Shown one piece after another: positions 25,106-32,899 of a stretch of 64,000 nt of DNA. Numbering within the stretch: position 1 is the first letter of the stretch; the number at the start of each line of letters is the position of its first letter. The position numbers and the translations under genes are program-made. The notes beneath the pieces are model-generated. The model was not told the DNA's origin. It saw only the letters and a list, made by a program, of their open reading frames with translations, and did no database searches. The stretch lies in contig JAPKXY010000051.1 in NCBI GenBank assembly GCA_026394605.1, forward strand, positions 1 through 64,000, given 5' to 3'. This DNA comes from Methanoregula sp. Its GTDB lineage: Archaea; Halobacteriota; Methanomicrobia; Methanomicrobiales; Methanospirillaceae.

Positions 25106-27745
25106 TTACAATCCCCGTACGATCTCTTCAACCGCTGCAAGACACAAATCCACTTCCTGCTGCGTGTTGTAGAGCGCAAGGCTTGCCCTCACCGTCCCAT
25201 CTGTAATCCCGAGATACTCCATCAGGGGCTGGCAGCAGTGATGTCCCGACCTCACCATGATGTCAGCATTATCATCAAGCTGCTGTGCGACCTCATGCGG
25301 GTGGAGCCCGTCAATAGTGAACGAGACGACACCGATGCGGGACCCGGCGCGTTCAGGAGCATAGACATACACCCGCTTGATTTTTTTCAGCCCCTCTACC
25401 AACCGGGTCGTAAGCTGTTCTTCATGGTTCCTGATCTTTTCCATACCGATCGTTTGCAGATAATCGACCGCAGCACCAAGCCCAATCCCACCGGCAATAT
25501 TCGGCGTCCCTGCCTCGAACTTCTGGTAGCCTTCTGCCGCGGTATATCCCTCTTTTGTCACGGTCTCGACCATCCCACCGCCAAGTATCGATGGTTCGAT
25601 CAGATCTTCTTTCATCCAGAGGACTCCTGTGCCGGTCGGCCCGAGCATCTTGTGACCTGAAAATGCGAAAAAGTCGCAGCCAAGCTGATTGACATCGATT
25701 GGCATATGGGGGACCGTCTGCGCCCCGTCAACAAGCAGGAATGACCCGTAATCGCGGCAGATCTTCACAATCTTCTCCACCGGCACGACCACACCGAGCA
25801 CGTTTGATGCATGGGTGATAGCAACGAGCCGGGTGGCATCCGTGATTGCTGTTTTAAGCGCAGAAAGATCAAGGGAATAATCCGGGTTGATGCCGATGAT
25901 TTCGACTTCAACACCCTGTTTTGCAAGATCCCTCCATGGCAACAGGTTTGAGTGGTGTTCAAGAATCGTTGTGAGAATACGGTCGCCGGGTTTCCATTCA
26001 AGCCCGTGCGCAACCATATTGATCGCTTCCGTGGTATTCTTGGTAAAGACCGCGACACCGTCGCTCCCGCCAATGAACTGTGCCACCTTCTCGTGGGCAT
26101 GCCAGTACCGCTGCGAGGCGATGCGGGTCAGCCGGTGCACACCCCTGCCCACGTTCGCACGGTATTGGTGCTCGAACTCGACCATCGCCTCGATGACAGG
26201 TTCCGGCGACAAGCTTGTTGCGGCGTTGTCAAGGTAGATGATATCAGAAAGGATCGGGAAGTCCCCGCGGATTCTGTCCATCGGGAACGTATCTTCCGGC
26301 CGTTTTTCAAGGTTTGTCACAGTCTCCCCTATTTTTTTCATATCTTCTGTTGCTTCCCGGCGTACTCTCTCAATAACCTTCATTGTATAATCTTCGTTCA
26401 GTGCAATCCCCCGGTTGTTGCACAATTCACGCATTTTTGGGGGAAGTGCCTTCCACCTCCAGAGTCCCCAGCGGTAATATTCTTCCGGTAACCCTTTCTT
26501 TGCTGCCCACCGTTCCAGAAATTCGCTCCACCTGCGGGCAGCATCAGCGTGCATTACCCGCAACTGCTCGTACTCGCTCTCCAGCATCGAAGGGCAGAGG
26601 TAGCAGCCGATGCGCTCGATGCCCCTGTCATACAGGGGGCTGTACGGGATTTTCTGCCACCAGAGGTACAGGAATACCTCAAGCGCCCGCCAGTTCCGGA
26701 TCGGGGAGATGTTGAGTTGGAGCAAATTGTCGGGGTTCTGGCTTGTCTCACCGAGATCGGCCCGGTTCCACGACTCATACCAACGGTTGCCCTGCACCGT
26801 GACGCACGGACCGATCTTTGCAAGGTAGAGTTTGAGTGGTCGCAGTTTTAAGAGCTTGCAGCACCAGCGGTGATCTTTTCCCGGCGGCCCGGCTTTCTCC
26901 ACCGCCTGCCAGAAATCCCCGACCGGCGGGATGATCTCGACCCCATTTGATTTGACGAATTCAACGGTCTCGGGGAATTCGATGCCGGTATCGATGAAGA
27001 ACGCATCGGTCACACCTGCTTTTCGTGCAAGATGGAGGACGGCCGTACTGTCCTTTCCTCCGGAGAATGAGACATTTACTGTCGGGCGGTCGAGCATGTG
27101 CTTACGGATCGCACGGACTGCGTTGCGCTCAAGATTTTTTAAATGGTAACGGTTCTGCGCGACTGCAACATCCCAGCCAGGATTTGGTGGTTTGCGGGGC
27201 ACGACCGGGATGATCTCTTTGACCTTGATAGAACCGTCCTTTACCGTTCCGGTACCGAACCGGTTCCGGTATTTTACGATTACCGTCCCGTCAGGTACCA
27301 TGGATTTGAGCAAGAACCGCTTGCCACCAATCCGTCCCTGCTCTTTGCGGGCATCAGTCTGGATGTCGAGATCAACAATGCCCTGTTTGGCGTGAGCGAT
27401 GAGATACGGGAGCGCCTCCGGCGCGATATCGAGATTGAATGTTCTCGTAACAGGATCAAACGTGAGCCAGCCGAACCGTTCCCCATGCATGATGATAAGA
27501 TCAGCGCGATCGACACCGCCGGTCTTGTTGAAGAGCACGATCAGCGGGAGGGGTACCGTCCCGAACCGCTCCTGCACGAGCCTTTTGATGAGTCCCATAT
27601 CTTCGGCCAATGCCGGTCGGACATCGTACGGCTGGAGGAGCGTGATCCTTTTTCCTTCCGCTCCGCACGCACAGATCTTCCCGATCAGCGGGACGTTACA
27701 GTTCTCGCACCAGTAAAGAATTTTTTTTACCGGTGGCTCGCGCAT
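25106..27745 (-). CDS. Fusion of an APS/PAPS-reductase-like enzyme with a SufS-type cysteine desulfurase
   Basis: The protein has about 879 aa (numbering here from the GTG one codon upstream). Residues 14-28 form a Cys4 ribbon, and about 85-180 look like a PUA-type domain. A PP-loop SGGKDST lies at 229-235, and CC 296-297 with CxxC 382-385 matches the APS-reductase iron-sulfur motif. From about 495 a complete cysteine desulfurase follows: YLDNAATS, the PLP lysine in SGHK (700) and the persulfide Cys in RSGHHCCQ (838). A reductase-type C-terminal ECGLH motif is not seen. The gene is followed upstream by MoaE, MoaD and MoeB genes, so sulfur delivery to molybdopterin is a likely role. The start is ATG 27745 or GTG 27748. 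Confidence 0.88.
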   Translation of the reverse strand: MREPPVKKILYWCENCNVPLIGKICACGAEGKRITLLQPYDVRPALAEDMGLIKRLVQERFGTVPLPLIVLFNKTGGVDRADLIIMHGERFGWLTFDPVTRTFNLDIAPEALPYLIAHAKQGIVDLDIQTDARKEQGRIGGKRFLLKSMVPDGTVIVKYRNRFGTGTVKDGSIKVKEIIPVVPRKPPNPGWDVAVAQNRYHLKNLERNAVRAIRKHMLDRPTVNVSFSGGKDSTAVLHLARKAGVTDAFFIDTGIEFPETVEFVKSNGVEIIPPVGDFWQAVEKAGPPGKDHRWCCKLLKLRPLKLYLAKIGPCVTVQGNRWYESWNRADLGETSQNPDNLLQLNISPIRNWRALEVFLYLWWQKIPYSPLYDRGIERIGCYLCPSMLESEYEQLRVMHADAARRWSEFLERWAAKKGLPEEYYRWGLWRWKALPPKMRELCNNRGIALNEDYTMKVIERVRREATEDMKKIGETVTNLEKRPEDTFPMDRIRGDFPILSDIIYLDNAATSLSPEPVIEAMVEFEHQYRANVGRGVHRLTRIASQRYWHAHEKVAQFIGGSDGVAVFTKNTTEAINMVAHGLEWKPGDRILTTILEHHSNLLPWRDLAKQGVEVEIIGINPDYSLDLSALKTAITDATRLVAITHASNVLGVVVPVEKIVKICRDYGSFLLVDGAQTVPHMPIDVNQLGCDFFAFSGHKMLGPTGTGVLWMKEDLIEPSILGGGMVETVTKEGYTAAEGYQKFEAGTPNIAGGIGLGAAVDYLQTIGMEKIRNHEEQLTTRLVEGLKKIKRVYVYAPERAGSRIGVVSFTIDGLHPHEVAQQLDDNADIMVRSGHHCCQPLMEYLGITDGTVRASLALYNTQQEVDLCLAAVEEIVRGL

Positions 27746-27854
27746 CACACAGAATGATGGAGCGCTTGGGGAGATAAGAGAAACGCTGGCGAACTACGCG
27801 CTCTTACTATTGTAATAAAAAATGGAATAGTACACCCATTTTGAAAAAAAATTA

Positions 27855-28274
27855 TCAAATTTTTCCCGTACCATGCTGGTGTTCGCCCGGCACCCACCGC
27901 CCGCCATTCTTACGCAGCTCTTTTTTCCAGATCGGGACACCGGCTTTGATGGCTTCTATGATGAACCGGCAGCCGTCAAACGCTTTCGCCCGGTGCCCTG
28001 CGCCGACCACGATGATCAGGATGTTTTCTCCAACCGCAAGCCGCCCGATCCGGTGGATGATATCGACAGAAAGGAGGTTGTGGATTTTTTTTGCCTCTTC
28101 CGCGATCCGCTTGAGTTCTTTTAATGCTACATCATGATATGCTTCGAGTTCCATTTCCACAATATCGTCATCGCGGACGATGCCATCGAAGATGACGAAC
28201 GCGCCCGTGCCGAGCTGCTTTGCCGCGTCGATCAGCTTCCCGACATCGACATCCTCTTTCTGGATAGCAATCAT
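27855..28274 (-). CDS. moaE: Molybdopterin synthase catalytic subunit MoaE
   Basis: The 139-aa protein has the MoaE features: GAFVIFDGIVR, EAYHDVALKEL, HRIGRLAVGE and the active-site lysine region IWKKELRKNGGRWVPG. With thiocarboxylated MoaD it converts precursor Z (cPMP) to molybdopterin, which holds Mo or W in formylmethanofuran and formate dehydrogenases. It is one of a same-strand set with moaD and moeB upstream and the desulfurase fusion downstream. The C-terminus ends in GEHQHGTGKI. Confidence 0.93.
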   Translation of the reverse strand: MIAIQKEDVDVGKLIDAAKQLGTGAFVIFDGIVRDDDIVEMELEAYHDVALKELKRIAEEAKKIHNLLSVDIIHRIGRLAVGENILIIVVGAGHRAKAFDGCRFIIEAIKAGVPIWKKELRKNGGRWVPGEHQHGTGKI

Positions 28275-28294
28275 GTTCTGTATTTCTCCTGACT

Positions 28295-28573
28295 TTATCC
28301 ACCCGCAACCGGCGGAAATACTGCGATTTCGTCGCCATCTTCAATTTTTGTTTGTGGTGCATCCGTTGAGTCTATCCGTTTACCGTTCCTCATCAGGATC
28401 ACAAAATCTTTAAATGTTCCGTTCTCATCAAATATCTCATCGTAGCCTTCGCTGTTCTTTGCGGCAATATCGCGAATCAGCCCGTTGAGGGCAATACCGG
28501 TTGCTGCGTCAACAACAATATCGGTCCCGAGCAGTTCCTTGAACCGTGCAAAAAAACGGACTTTGACCTTCAT
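28295..28573 (-). CDS. MoaD/ThiS-family sulfur carrier protein
   Basis: The 92-aa ubiquitin-like protein begins KVKVRFFARFKELLG and ends in the diagnostic VAGG, the diglycine that is adenylated and thiocarboxylated. It should donate sulfur to MoaE. The start at 28573 overlaps the stop of the E1 gene by one base (TAATG), so it is coupled to its own activating enzyme. MoaD is preferred over ThiS because of the adjacent moaE, but a shared role in other sulfur transfers, or as a SAMP-type modifier, cannot be excluded. Confidence 0.9.
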   Translation of the reverse strand: MKVKVRFFARFKELLGTDIVVDAATGIALNGLIRDIAAKNSEGYDEIFDENGTFKDFVILMRNGKRIDSTDAPQTKIEDGDEIAVFPPVAGG

Positions 28574-29319
28574 TACTTTTTCCTCGTGGCAGTGGTTATA
28601 TCGCCGCACGACTCGCAGCTGGGATTTCTCTTAATCGCAATCTCTTCCGCACGCGCCTGCATTCCGTCCCAGATCAGGAGCCGGTTTGTCAGCAACTCAC
28701 CGCGGTTTGTCAGGAACTTGATCACTTCGGTTGCTTGCACCATACCGATAAACCCTGCCGTCACACCGATAACGGGTACCGTCTCTTTCGGGGGTGCTTT
28801 GGGAAAAATACACCGGAGGCATGCAGACGTATGTGGGATAATGGTGGATGCCTGCCCGTAAAAACCCCGCACCGCCCCGTGGAACAGGGGGACGTTCTTC
28901 ATGATCGCCACATCGTTGAGCACGTACCGGGTAGGGAAGTTGTCCAGCGCGTCCACGATTCCGTCTGCAGATCCAATGAGGGATGCCGCGTTTGTTGCAT
29001 CGATGGTGGTGTCGATCACACGTACGGATATATCCGGATTCAGGTCACGCAGTTTTCCTTCCGCTGATGCGGTCTTCCTCTTCCCGATATCCCTGTCAGA
29101 ATGGAGGATCTGCCGGTTGAGGTTACTTACCTCCACCATATCATTATCCACAATCGTAAGTGTACCAATGCCGGCAACTGCGAGGTATATCGCAACAGGT
29201 GACCCGAGACCTCCGGCACCTGCAATAGCAATATGCGCCCGTTTCAGCCGTTCCTGCCCTTCCTCGCCAAAGAGCGCCATCTGCCTTTTATACCGCTCCC
29301 GCTCCCGTTTTGATACCAT
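28573..29319 (-). CDS. MoeB/ThiF-family E1-like adenylyltransferase
   Basis: The 248-aa protein has the Rossmann ATP site GAGGLGSPVAIYLA, the NLNRQ segment, ADGIVDALDNFPTRY and two zinc CxxC pairs (CLRC and CESC). MoeB/ThiF enzymes adenylate the C-terminal glycine of MoaD/ThiS-type carriers. A rhodanese domain is absent; sulfur may come from the fused cysteine desulfurase two genes downstream. The start at ATG 29319 is favoured over 29334 because AGGA lies six bases before it. Confidence 0.93.
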   Translation of the reverse strand: MVSKRERERYKRQMALFGEEGQERLKRAHIAIAGAGGLGSPVAIYLAVAGIGTLTIVDNDMVEVSNLNRQILHSDRDIGKRKTASAEGKLRDLNPDISVRVIDTTIDATNAASLIGSADGIVDALDNFPTRYVLNDVAIMKNVPLFHGAVRGFYGQASTIIPHTSACLRCIFPKAPPKETVPVIGVTAGFIGMVQATEVIKFLTNRGELLTNRLLIWDGMQARAEEIAIKRNPSCESCGDITTATRKK

Positions 29320-29546
29320 TATATTCCTGTACATTCATTATGTGCGCTCTGGGATTGACATATTTTTTCCTGATTACCTGTCTTTCATAACCTGCACCAT
29401 GGTATCAAAGGGAAATCAAGGAAATACCGGCTCCCTTCGGTCCATTCCCTGAAATACACTTATTTGAGTTCCGATCGTAATTCTCCATAGGACATTCAAC
29501 CGGATCGATACAGAATCTCCCGCTTGGCTTTCCAAGGTGGTCTTTC

Positions 29547-30344
29547 ATGAACCGGACACAGAAATACGATGCGGTACAGCAGAATATTGCATACCATGGA
29601 TCCATGCTCGTTGCATTTTCCGGTGGTGTGGACAGCTCGCTGCTCGCTGTTCTCGCAAGGGACGTGCTGGGTGATAAAACCCAGTGCGTTCTCCTTGACA
29701 GCCCGTTGGTACCGAGAGCTGCTATCACCGAGGCAAGGCAGATTGCACGGGATCATAGGCTTCATCTTGAGATCATGCCGGTTCCCCTAATGAGTGATGA
29801 GCGGTTTATAAAAAATCCCCCCAATCGATGTTATTACTGCAAAAGGATTGCGGCAAAGAGCCTGAAGCAGCGGGCGGCTGAGCTGGGCTTTACCAGTGTT
29901 GCCGACGGCATGAATATCACCGATACCGGGGAGTATCGCCCGGGACTCATTACCAGCACCAGAGAGGGGATTGTTCACCCATTCATTGAAACCGGCATCA
30001 CCAAGGATGATATCAGGAGCATAGCGCAGGGGTCAGGGTATCACTTCTGGAACAAACCATCTGCTGCCTGTCTTGCGTCACGCATTCCGTACGGCGAAGA
30101 GATAACTGCGGAAAAGCTCATGATGATCGAACGGGCAGAGGCATTTATCGCAGGAAGAGGATTTGCGCAGGTCAGGGTCAGGCTGCATGGGAATGTTGCC
30201 AGAATTGAAATCGGTAAAAAGGATGTACGAAAACTAATGACCATTACAGAAGAAGTGGTACAGGAACTCAAATCGATTGGGTTCTCCTATATCACGGTCG
30301 ATCTTGAGGGATACCGCAGTGGGAGCATGGATGAGGTGCTCTAA
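29547..30344 (+). CDS. larE: LarE-like ATP-dependent sulfur transferase
   Basis: The 265-aa PP-loop protein has FSGGVDSS at 24-31. Three cysteines are placed as in the cluster-type LarE group: Cys95 and Cys98 in NRCYYC, and Cys175 in SAACLASR. Classical LarE sacrifices its single Cys equivalent to 175 to make the nickel-pincer cofactor; the three-Cys type binds a [4Fe-4S] cluster that carries sulfide. AGGTGG precedes the ATG. Lactate racemase LarA and LarBC are not in the window, so the substrate may differ. It starts the plus-strand run with fdhD and nadA. Confidence 0.85.
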   Translation: MNRTQKYDAVQQNIAYHGSMLVAFSGGVDSSLLAVLARDVLGDKTQCVLLDSPLVPRAAITEARQIARDHRLHLEIMPVPLMSDERFIKNPPNRCYYCKRIAAKSLKQRAAELGFTSVADGMNITDTGEYRPGLITSTREGIVHPFIETGITKDDIRSIAQGSGYHFWNKPSAACLASRIPYGEEITAEKLMMIERAEAFIAGRGFAQVRVRLHGNVARIEIGKKDVRKLMTITEEVVQELKSIGFSYITVDLEGYRSGSMDEVL

Positions 30345-30400
30345 ACGTGTTAGGGTATGAAGATACTGGACTCGCGGTTCATTCGGGATGGGTGAGTTGA

Positions 30401-31198
30401 TTGTACAGGAAACTGCCTTGTATCCGCGTCGATGGCGAGACATCAGAGAAAACAATGCACGACGTTGTCGAGGAGATCCCCATTGCCCTGTTTGTGAACG
30501 GGCGACATGCGATGACCGCGATGATGAGCCCGGTAAACCTTGAGGATTTTGTCACCGGCTATATGTTCACCGAACAGATCATCAAAGGTGCCGACGAAAT
30601 CGAATCGATCAAAATCGAGAAAAACCGGGTTAGCGTCATCACCAAAAACCTGTTCAAGGTGCTCGGCCCGAAAAAGACCATCCTCTCCGGCTGCGGTGGA
30701 AGCACATCCTACATCGATGCCGGAAAGCTCCCGAAAATCAAATCAGATTTTGTGATCAGCACAGAAAAAATCCGGGACGTGATCAAGGCCGTGCTGGATT
30801 CTGACGTCCACCGCACAACAGGGGGAATCCATGTGGTTGCTCTGGTTGGTAAGGAAAAAACATTCTCGGTCGCTGAGGATATTGGGAGACATAACGCACT
30901 CGATCGGGTAATCGGGTTCGGGCTCCGCACAGGGATTGATTTTTCACAGACCCTCGTCATTTCATCAGGACGCATCTCTTCAGAGATGGTGCGCAAATGC
31001 CTGATCGCAAACATCCCGGTGATCGTGTCGCGCAGTGCGACTACAACACTCTCAATAGAGATTGCAGAAAAGACCGGGCTTACTGTAATCGGGTTTGCGC
31101 GGGGAGCTAAAATGAATATCTACACCCATGCCCAAAGAGTCAAAGGGATGGCTTCTGTAAATACACTATCACACGATGAAAAGGGGAAAAAGCATTGA
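30401..31198 (+). CDS. fdhD: Formate dehydrogenase sulfurtransferase FdhD
   Basis: The 265-aa protein has the FdhD segments EEIPIALFVNG, NLEDFVTGYMFTE, SGCGGS with the likely sulfur-carrying cysteine near residue 91, AEDIGRHNALDRVIG and SSGRISSEMV. FdhD passes sulfur from a cysteine desulfurase to the molybdenum/tungsten bis-MGD cofactor before insertion into formate dehydrogenase. The motif has one cysteine (GCGG) where E. coli FdhD has two (CxxC). The start is TTG with GGTGA nearby. It fits with the moaE/moaD/moeB set 1 kb away. Confidence 0.9.
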   Translation: MYRKLPCIRVDGETSEKTMHDVVEEIPIALFVNGRHAMTAMMSPVNLEDFVTGYMFTEQIIKGADEIESIKIEKNRVSVITKNLFKVLGPKKTILSGCGGSTSYIDAGKLPKIKSDFVISTEKIRDVIKAVLDSDVHRTTGGIHVVALVGKEKTFSVAEDIGRHNALDRVIGFGLRTGIDFSQTLVISSGRISSEMVRKCLIANIPVIVSRSATTTLSIEIAEKTGLTVIGFARGAKMNIYTHAQRVKGMASVNTLSHDEKGKKH

Positions 31199-31228
31199 TA
31201 CGTTCTTTAATCATCTGTTCTCGTTAGG

Positions 31229-32197
31229 TTGTATCATGCCTCATCCAGAGCAAAGGGGTTCAGTAATAAATATCGGGACGTGCATTTTGTGTTGGACACC
31301 TTGACGCCTCAAAACGATATCATCAGGTTAAAAGAAGAGCGCAACGCAATCATCCTCGCGCACAATTATCAGATCGGTGAGGTGCAGGATATCGCAGATG
31401 TGGTTGGTGATTCACTGGAACTCTCGCGGGCAGCAGCTGAGATTGATGGCGAGGTGATCATCTTCTGCGGGGTGGATTTCATGGCAGAGACTGCCGCTAT
31501 CCTCTCACCGGAAAAAATTGTCGTGCTCCCGGCGGCGGATGCCTGCTGCCCGATGGCGCAGATGATCACCCCAGCAGAACTGCGGTTCGCCAAATCCCTC
31601 CATAAGGATGCAGCGGTGGTCTGCTACGTGAACACGACCGCGGAGGTGAAGGCTGAGAGTGATATCTGCTGTACCTCATCAAATGCAGTGAAGGTGGTTC
31701 AGTCACTGGATCAGGACGAGGTTATCTTTGTCCCGGACAGGAATCTTGCGCGGTATGCCGCACGGTTCACGAAAAAAGAGATCCTCCCCTGGGAGGGGTT
31801 CTGCATCGTCCATGACCAGATAACAGCGGATCAGGTGCGCACCGCGCGGGAGCGCCATCCGCAAGCGGAGGTGCTGGTGCATCCGGAATGCCGTCCGGAG
31901 GTAATCGATTGCGCTGACCATGTGGCAAGCACATCGGGCATCATCCGGCATGTCTGCATAGCACAAGAAAAGGAATTTATCATCGGTACCGAGGTAGGCA
32001 TCCTGCACCGGATCTCACATGAATGTCCCGGTAAGAGATGCTATCCCCTTTCAGAGGCAGCGGTCTGCCGTAACATGAAAAAAACAGATCTTTTAACGGT
32101 ACGCGATGCACTTGACCGGCTCCAGCCACGTGTCACGGTTCCACCTGGCATTGCACGCAGGGCACGTCGTGCAATCGATCGGATGCTGGTGGTTTGA
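31229..32197 (+). CDS. nadA: Quinolinate synthase
   Basis: The protein has up to 322 aa. It has NadA segments AIILAHNYQIGEVQDIADVVGDSL, FCGVDFMAETA, HPECRPEVI and CPGKRC; cysteines in the last three match the three [4Fe-4S] ligands of the family. It condenses iminoaspartate and DHAP to quinolinate for NAD synthesis. The start shown is TTG 31229; GTG at 31280 or 31289 would give the usual 305 aa and cannot be excluded. No nadB/nadX or nadC partner follows. It lies 30 bp after fdhD, possibly sharing its transcript. Confidence 0.93.
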   Translation: MYHASSRAKGFSNKYRDVHFVLDTLTPQNDIIRLKEERNAIILAHNYQIGEVQDIADVVGDSLELSRAAAEIDGEVIIFCGVDFMAETAAILSPEKIVVLPAADACCPMAQMITPAELRFAKSLHKDAAVVCYVNTTAEVKAESDICCTSSNAVKVVQSLDQDEVIFVPDRNLARYAARFTKKEILPWEGFCIVHDQITADQVRTARERHPQAEVLVHPECRPEVIDCADHVASTSGIIRHVCIAQEKEFIIGTEVGILHRISHECPGKRCYPLSEAAVCRNMKKTDLLTVRDALDRLQPRVTVPPGIARRARRAIDRMLVV

Positions 32198-32290
32198 TTT
32201 TTTTTAAGACATTCAAATATCCGGACAACAGGTGCAGCTCTAAAATAATAGATAATAGATCATCAGGTTTTCTTCTATGAGTAAAAAATT

Positions 32291-32319
32291 GAGAAAAAGA
32301 TCATCAGATCTTCTTCGAA
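32291..32319. repeat. Direct repeat copy 1 of the mscL 3' end/terminator
   Basis: The 29-bp sequence is identical to 32335-32363. It repeats the last codons of mscL plus its terminator hairpin and T run (minus strand). A shorter, decayed third match to the ATCATCAG core lies near 32257-32266. Confidence 0.85.
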
Positions 32320-32334
32320 ATGCGCATAGCGCTC

Positions 32335-32363
32335 GAGAAAAAGATCATCAGATCTTCTTCGAA
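32335..32363 (-). terminator. mscL terminator overlapping its own 3' end (repeat copy 2)
   Basis: On the minus strand AAGATC-TGAT-GATCTT forms a six-base-pair hairpin (32341-32356) followed by Ts. The mscL stop codon TGA (32350-32348) lies in the loop. An identical 29-bp copy lies 44 bp further downstream. Confidence 0.6.
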
Positions 32364-32737
32364 GTGTCGCCTTTCATGATATATTTGACAACAAGAAACA
32401 CCACGAGAGCGATGATTATAAAGTCAATGATTGCTCCGAGCAGATCGCCGAAAAGGAATTTGATGGGACCTATTAAAAATTCCGAAGTCCGCCAGTCCCC
32501 CTTTGGCATAAGGACTGCCACGATCGGCATGACAACATCCTGAACCAACGATGTGACAAGCTTCGTTGCCGCTGCACCGATCACGAACGCAACAGCAAGC
32601 CCGACTACCTGGTACTTTTTTAAAAAATCCAGAAATTCTTCCTGAAATCCCCGTGCTCCGCCAGTCAGTCCCTTGATACCTTCTTCAACTTTTTTTTCCG
32701 TTTTCTTGAGATCTTCTCCTGTCATCTGATTGATCAC
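32348..32737 (-). CDS. mscL: Large-conductance mechanosensitive channel MscL
   Basis: The 129-aa protein has a charged N-terminus, a first transmembrane helix with VVGLAVAFVIGAAATKLVTSLVQDVVMP, a short loop and a second helix (LGAIIDFIIIALVVFLVVKYI). These are the features of MscL, the pentameric safety valve opened by membrane tension on hypo-osmotic shock. Its N-terminal stretch (about 40 residues, with EEGIKGLTGG) is longer than the E. coli protein, while the C-terminal bundle is truncated to MKGDTSKKI. It may start at ATG 32737 or ATG 32725. It appears monocistronic. Confidence 0.93.
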   Translation of the reverse strand: MINQMTGEDLKKTEKKVEEGIKGLTGGARGFQEEFLDFLKKYQVVGLAVAFVIGAAATKLVTSLVQDVVMPIVAVLMPKGDWRTSEFLIGPIKFLFGDLLGAIIDFIIIALVVFLVVKYIMKGDTSKKI

Positions 32738-32899
32738 CTCTTCGTGAACACCCGTTGTCCACGCATGTGTGAGATGTTGGTTTCATAGTTCAAAAACATT
32801 ATTTAATTGGATGCAATCAAACGACGATTACATCCCAAAAATCAACTCTGGCAATACGCCGATTCGTATCCCGTGAGGAAAAAATAGAACATGTTGATA

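Noticed and set aside
25106-27745. Two separate genes broken by a missed stop in the APS-reductase/desulfurase fusion
   Set aside because: The frame is continuous through a plausible linker, with no internal stop and no strong internal start for the desulfurase part, so a true fusion is more likely.
32277-32543. Plus-strand 88-aa ORF across the mscL repeat
   Set aside because: It reads through the duplicated terminator and the antisense of mscL and has no promoter or start signal.
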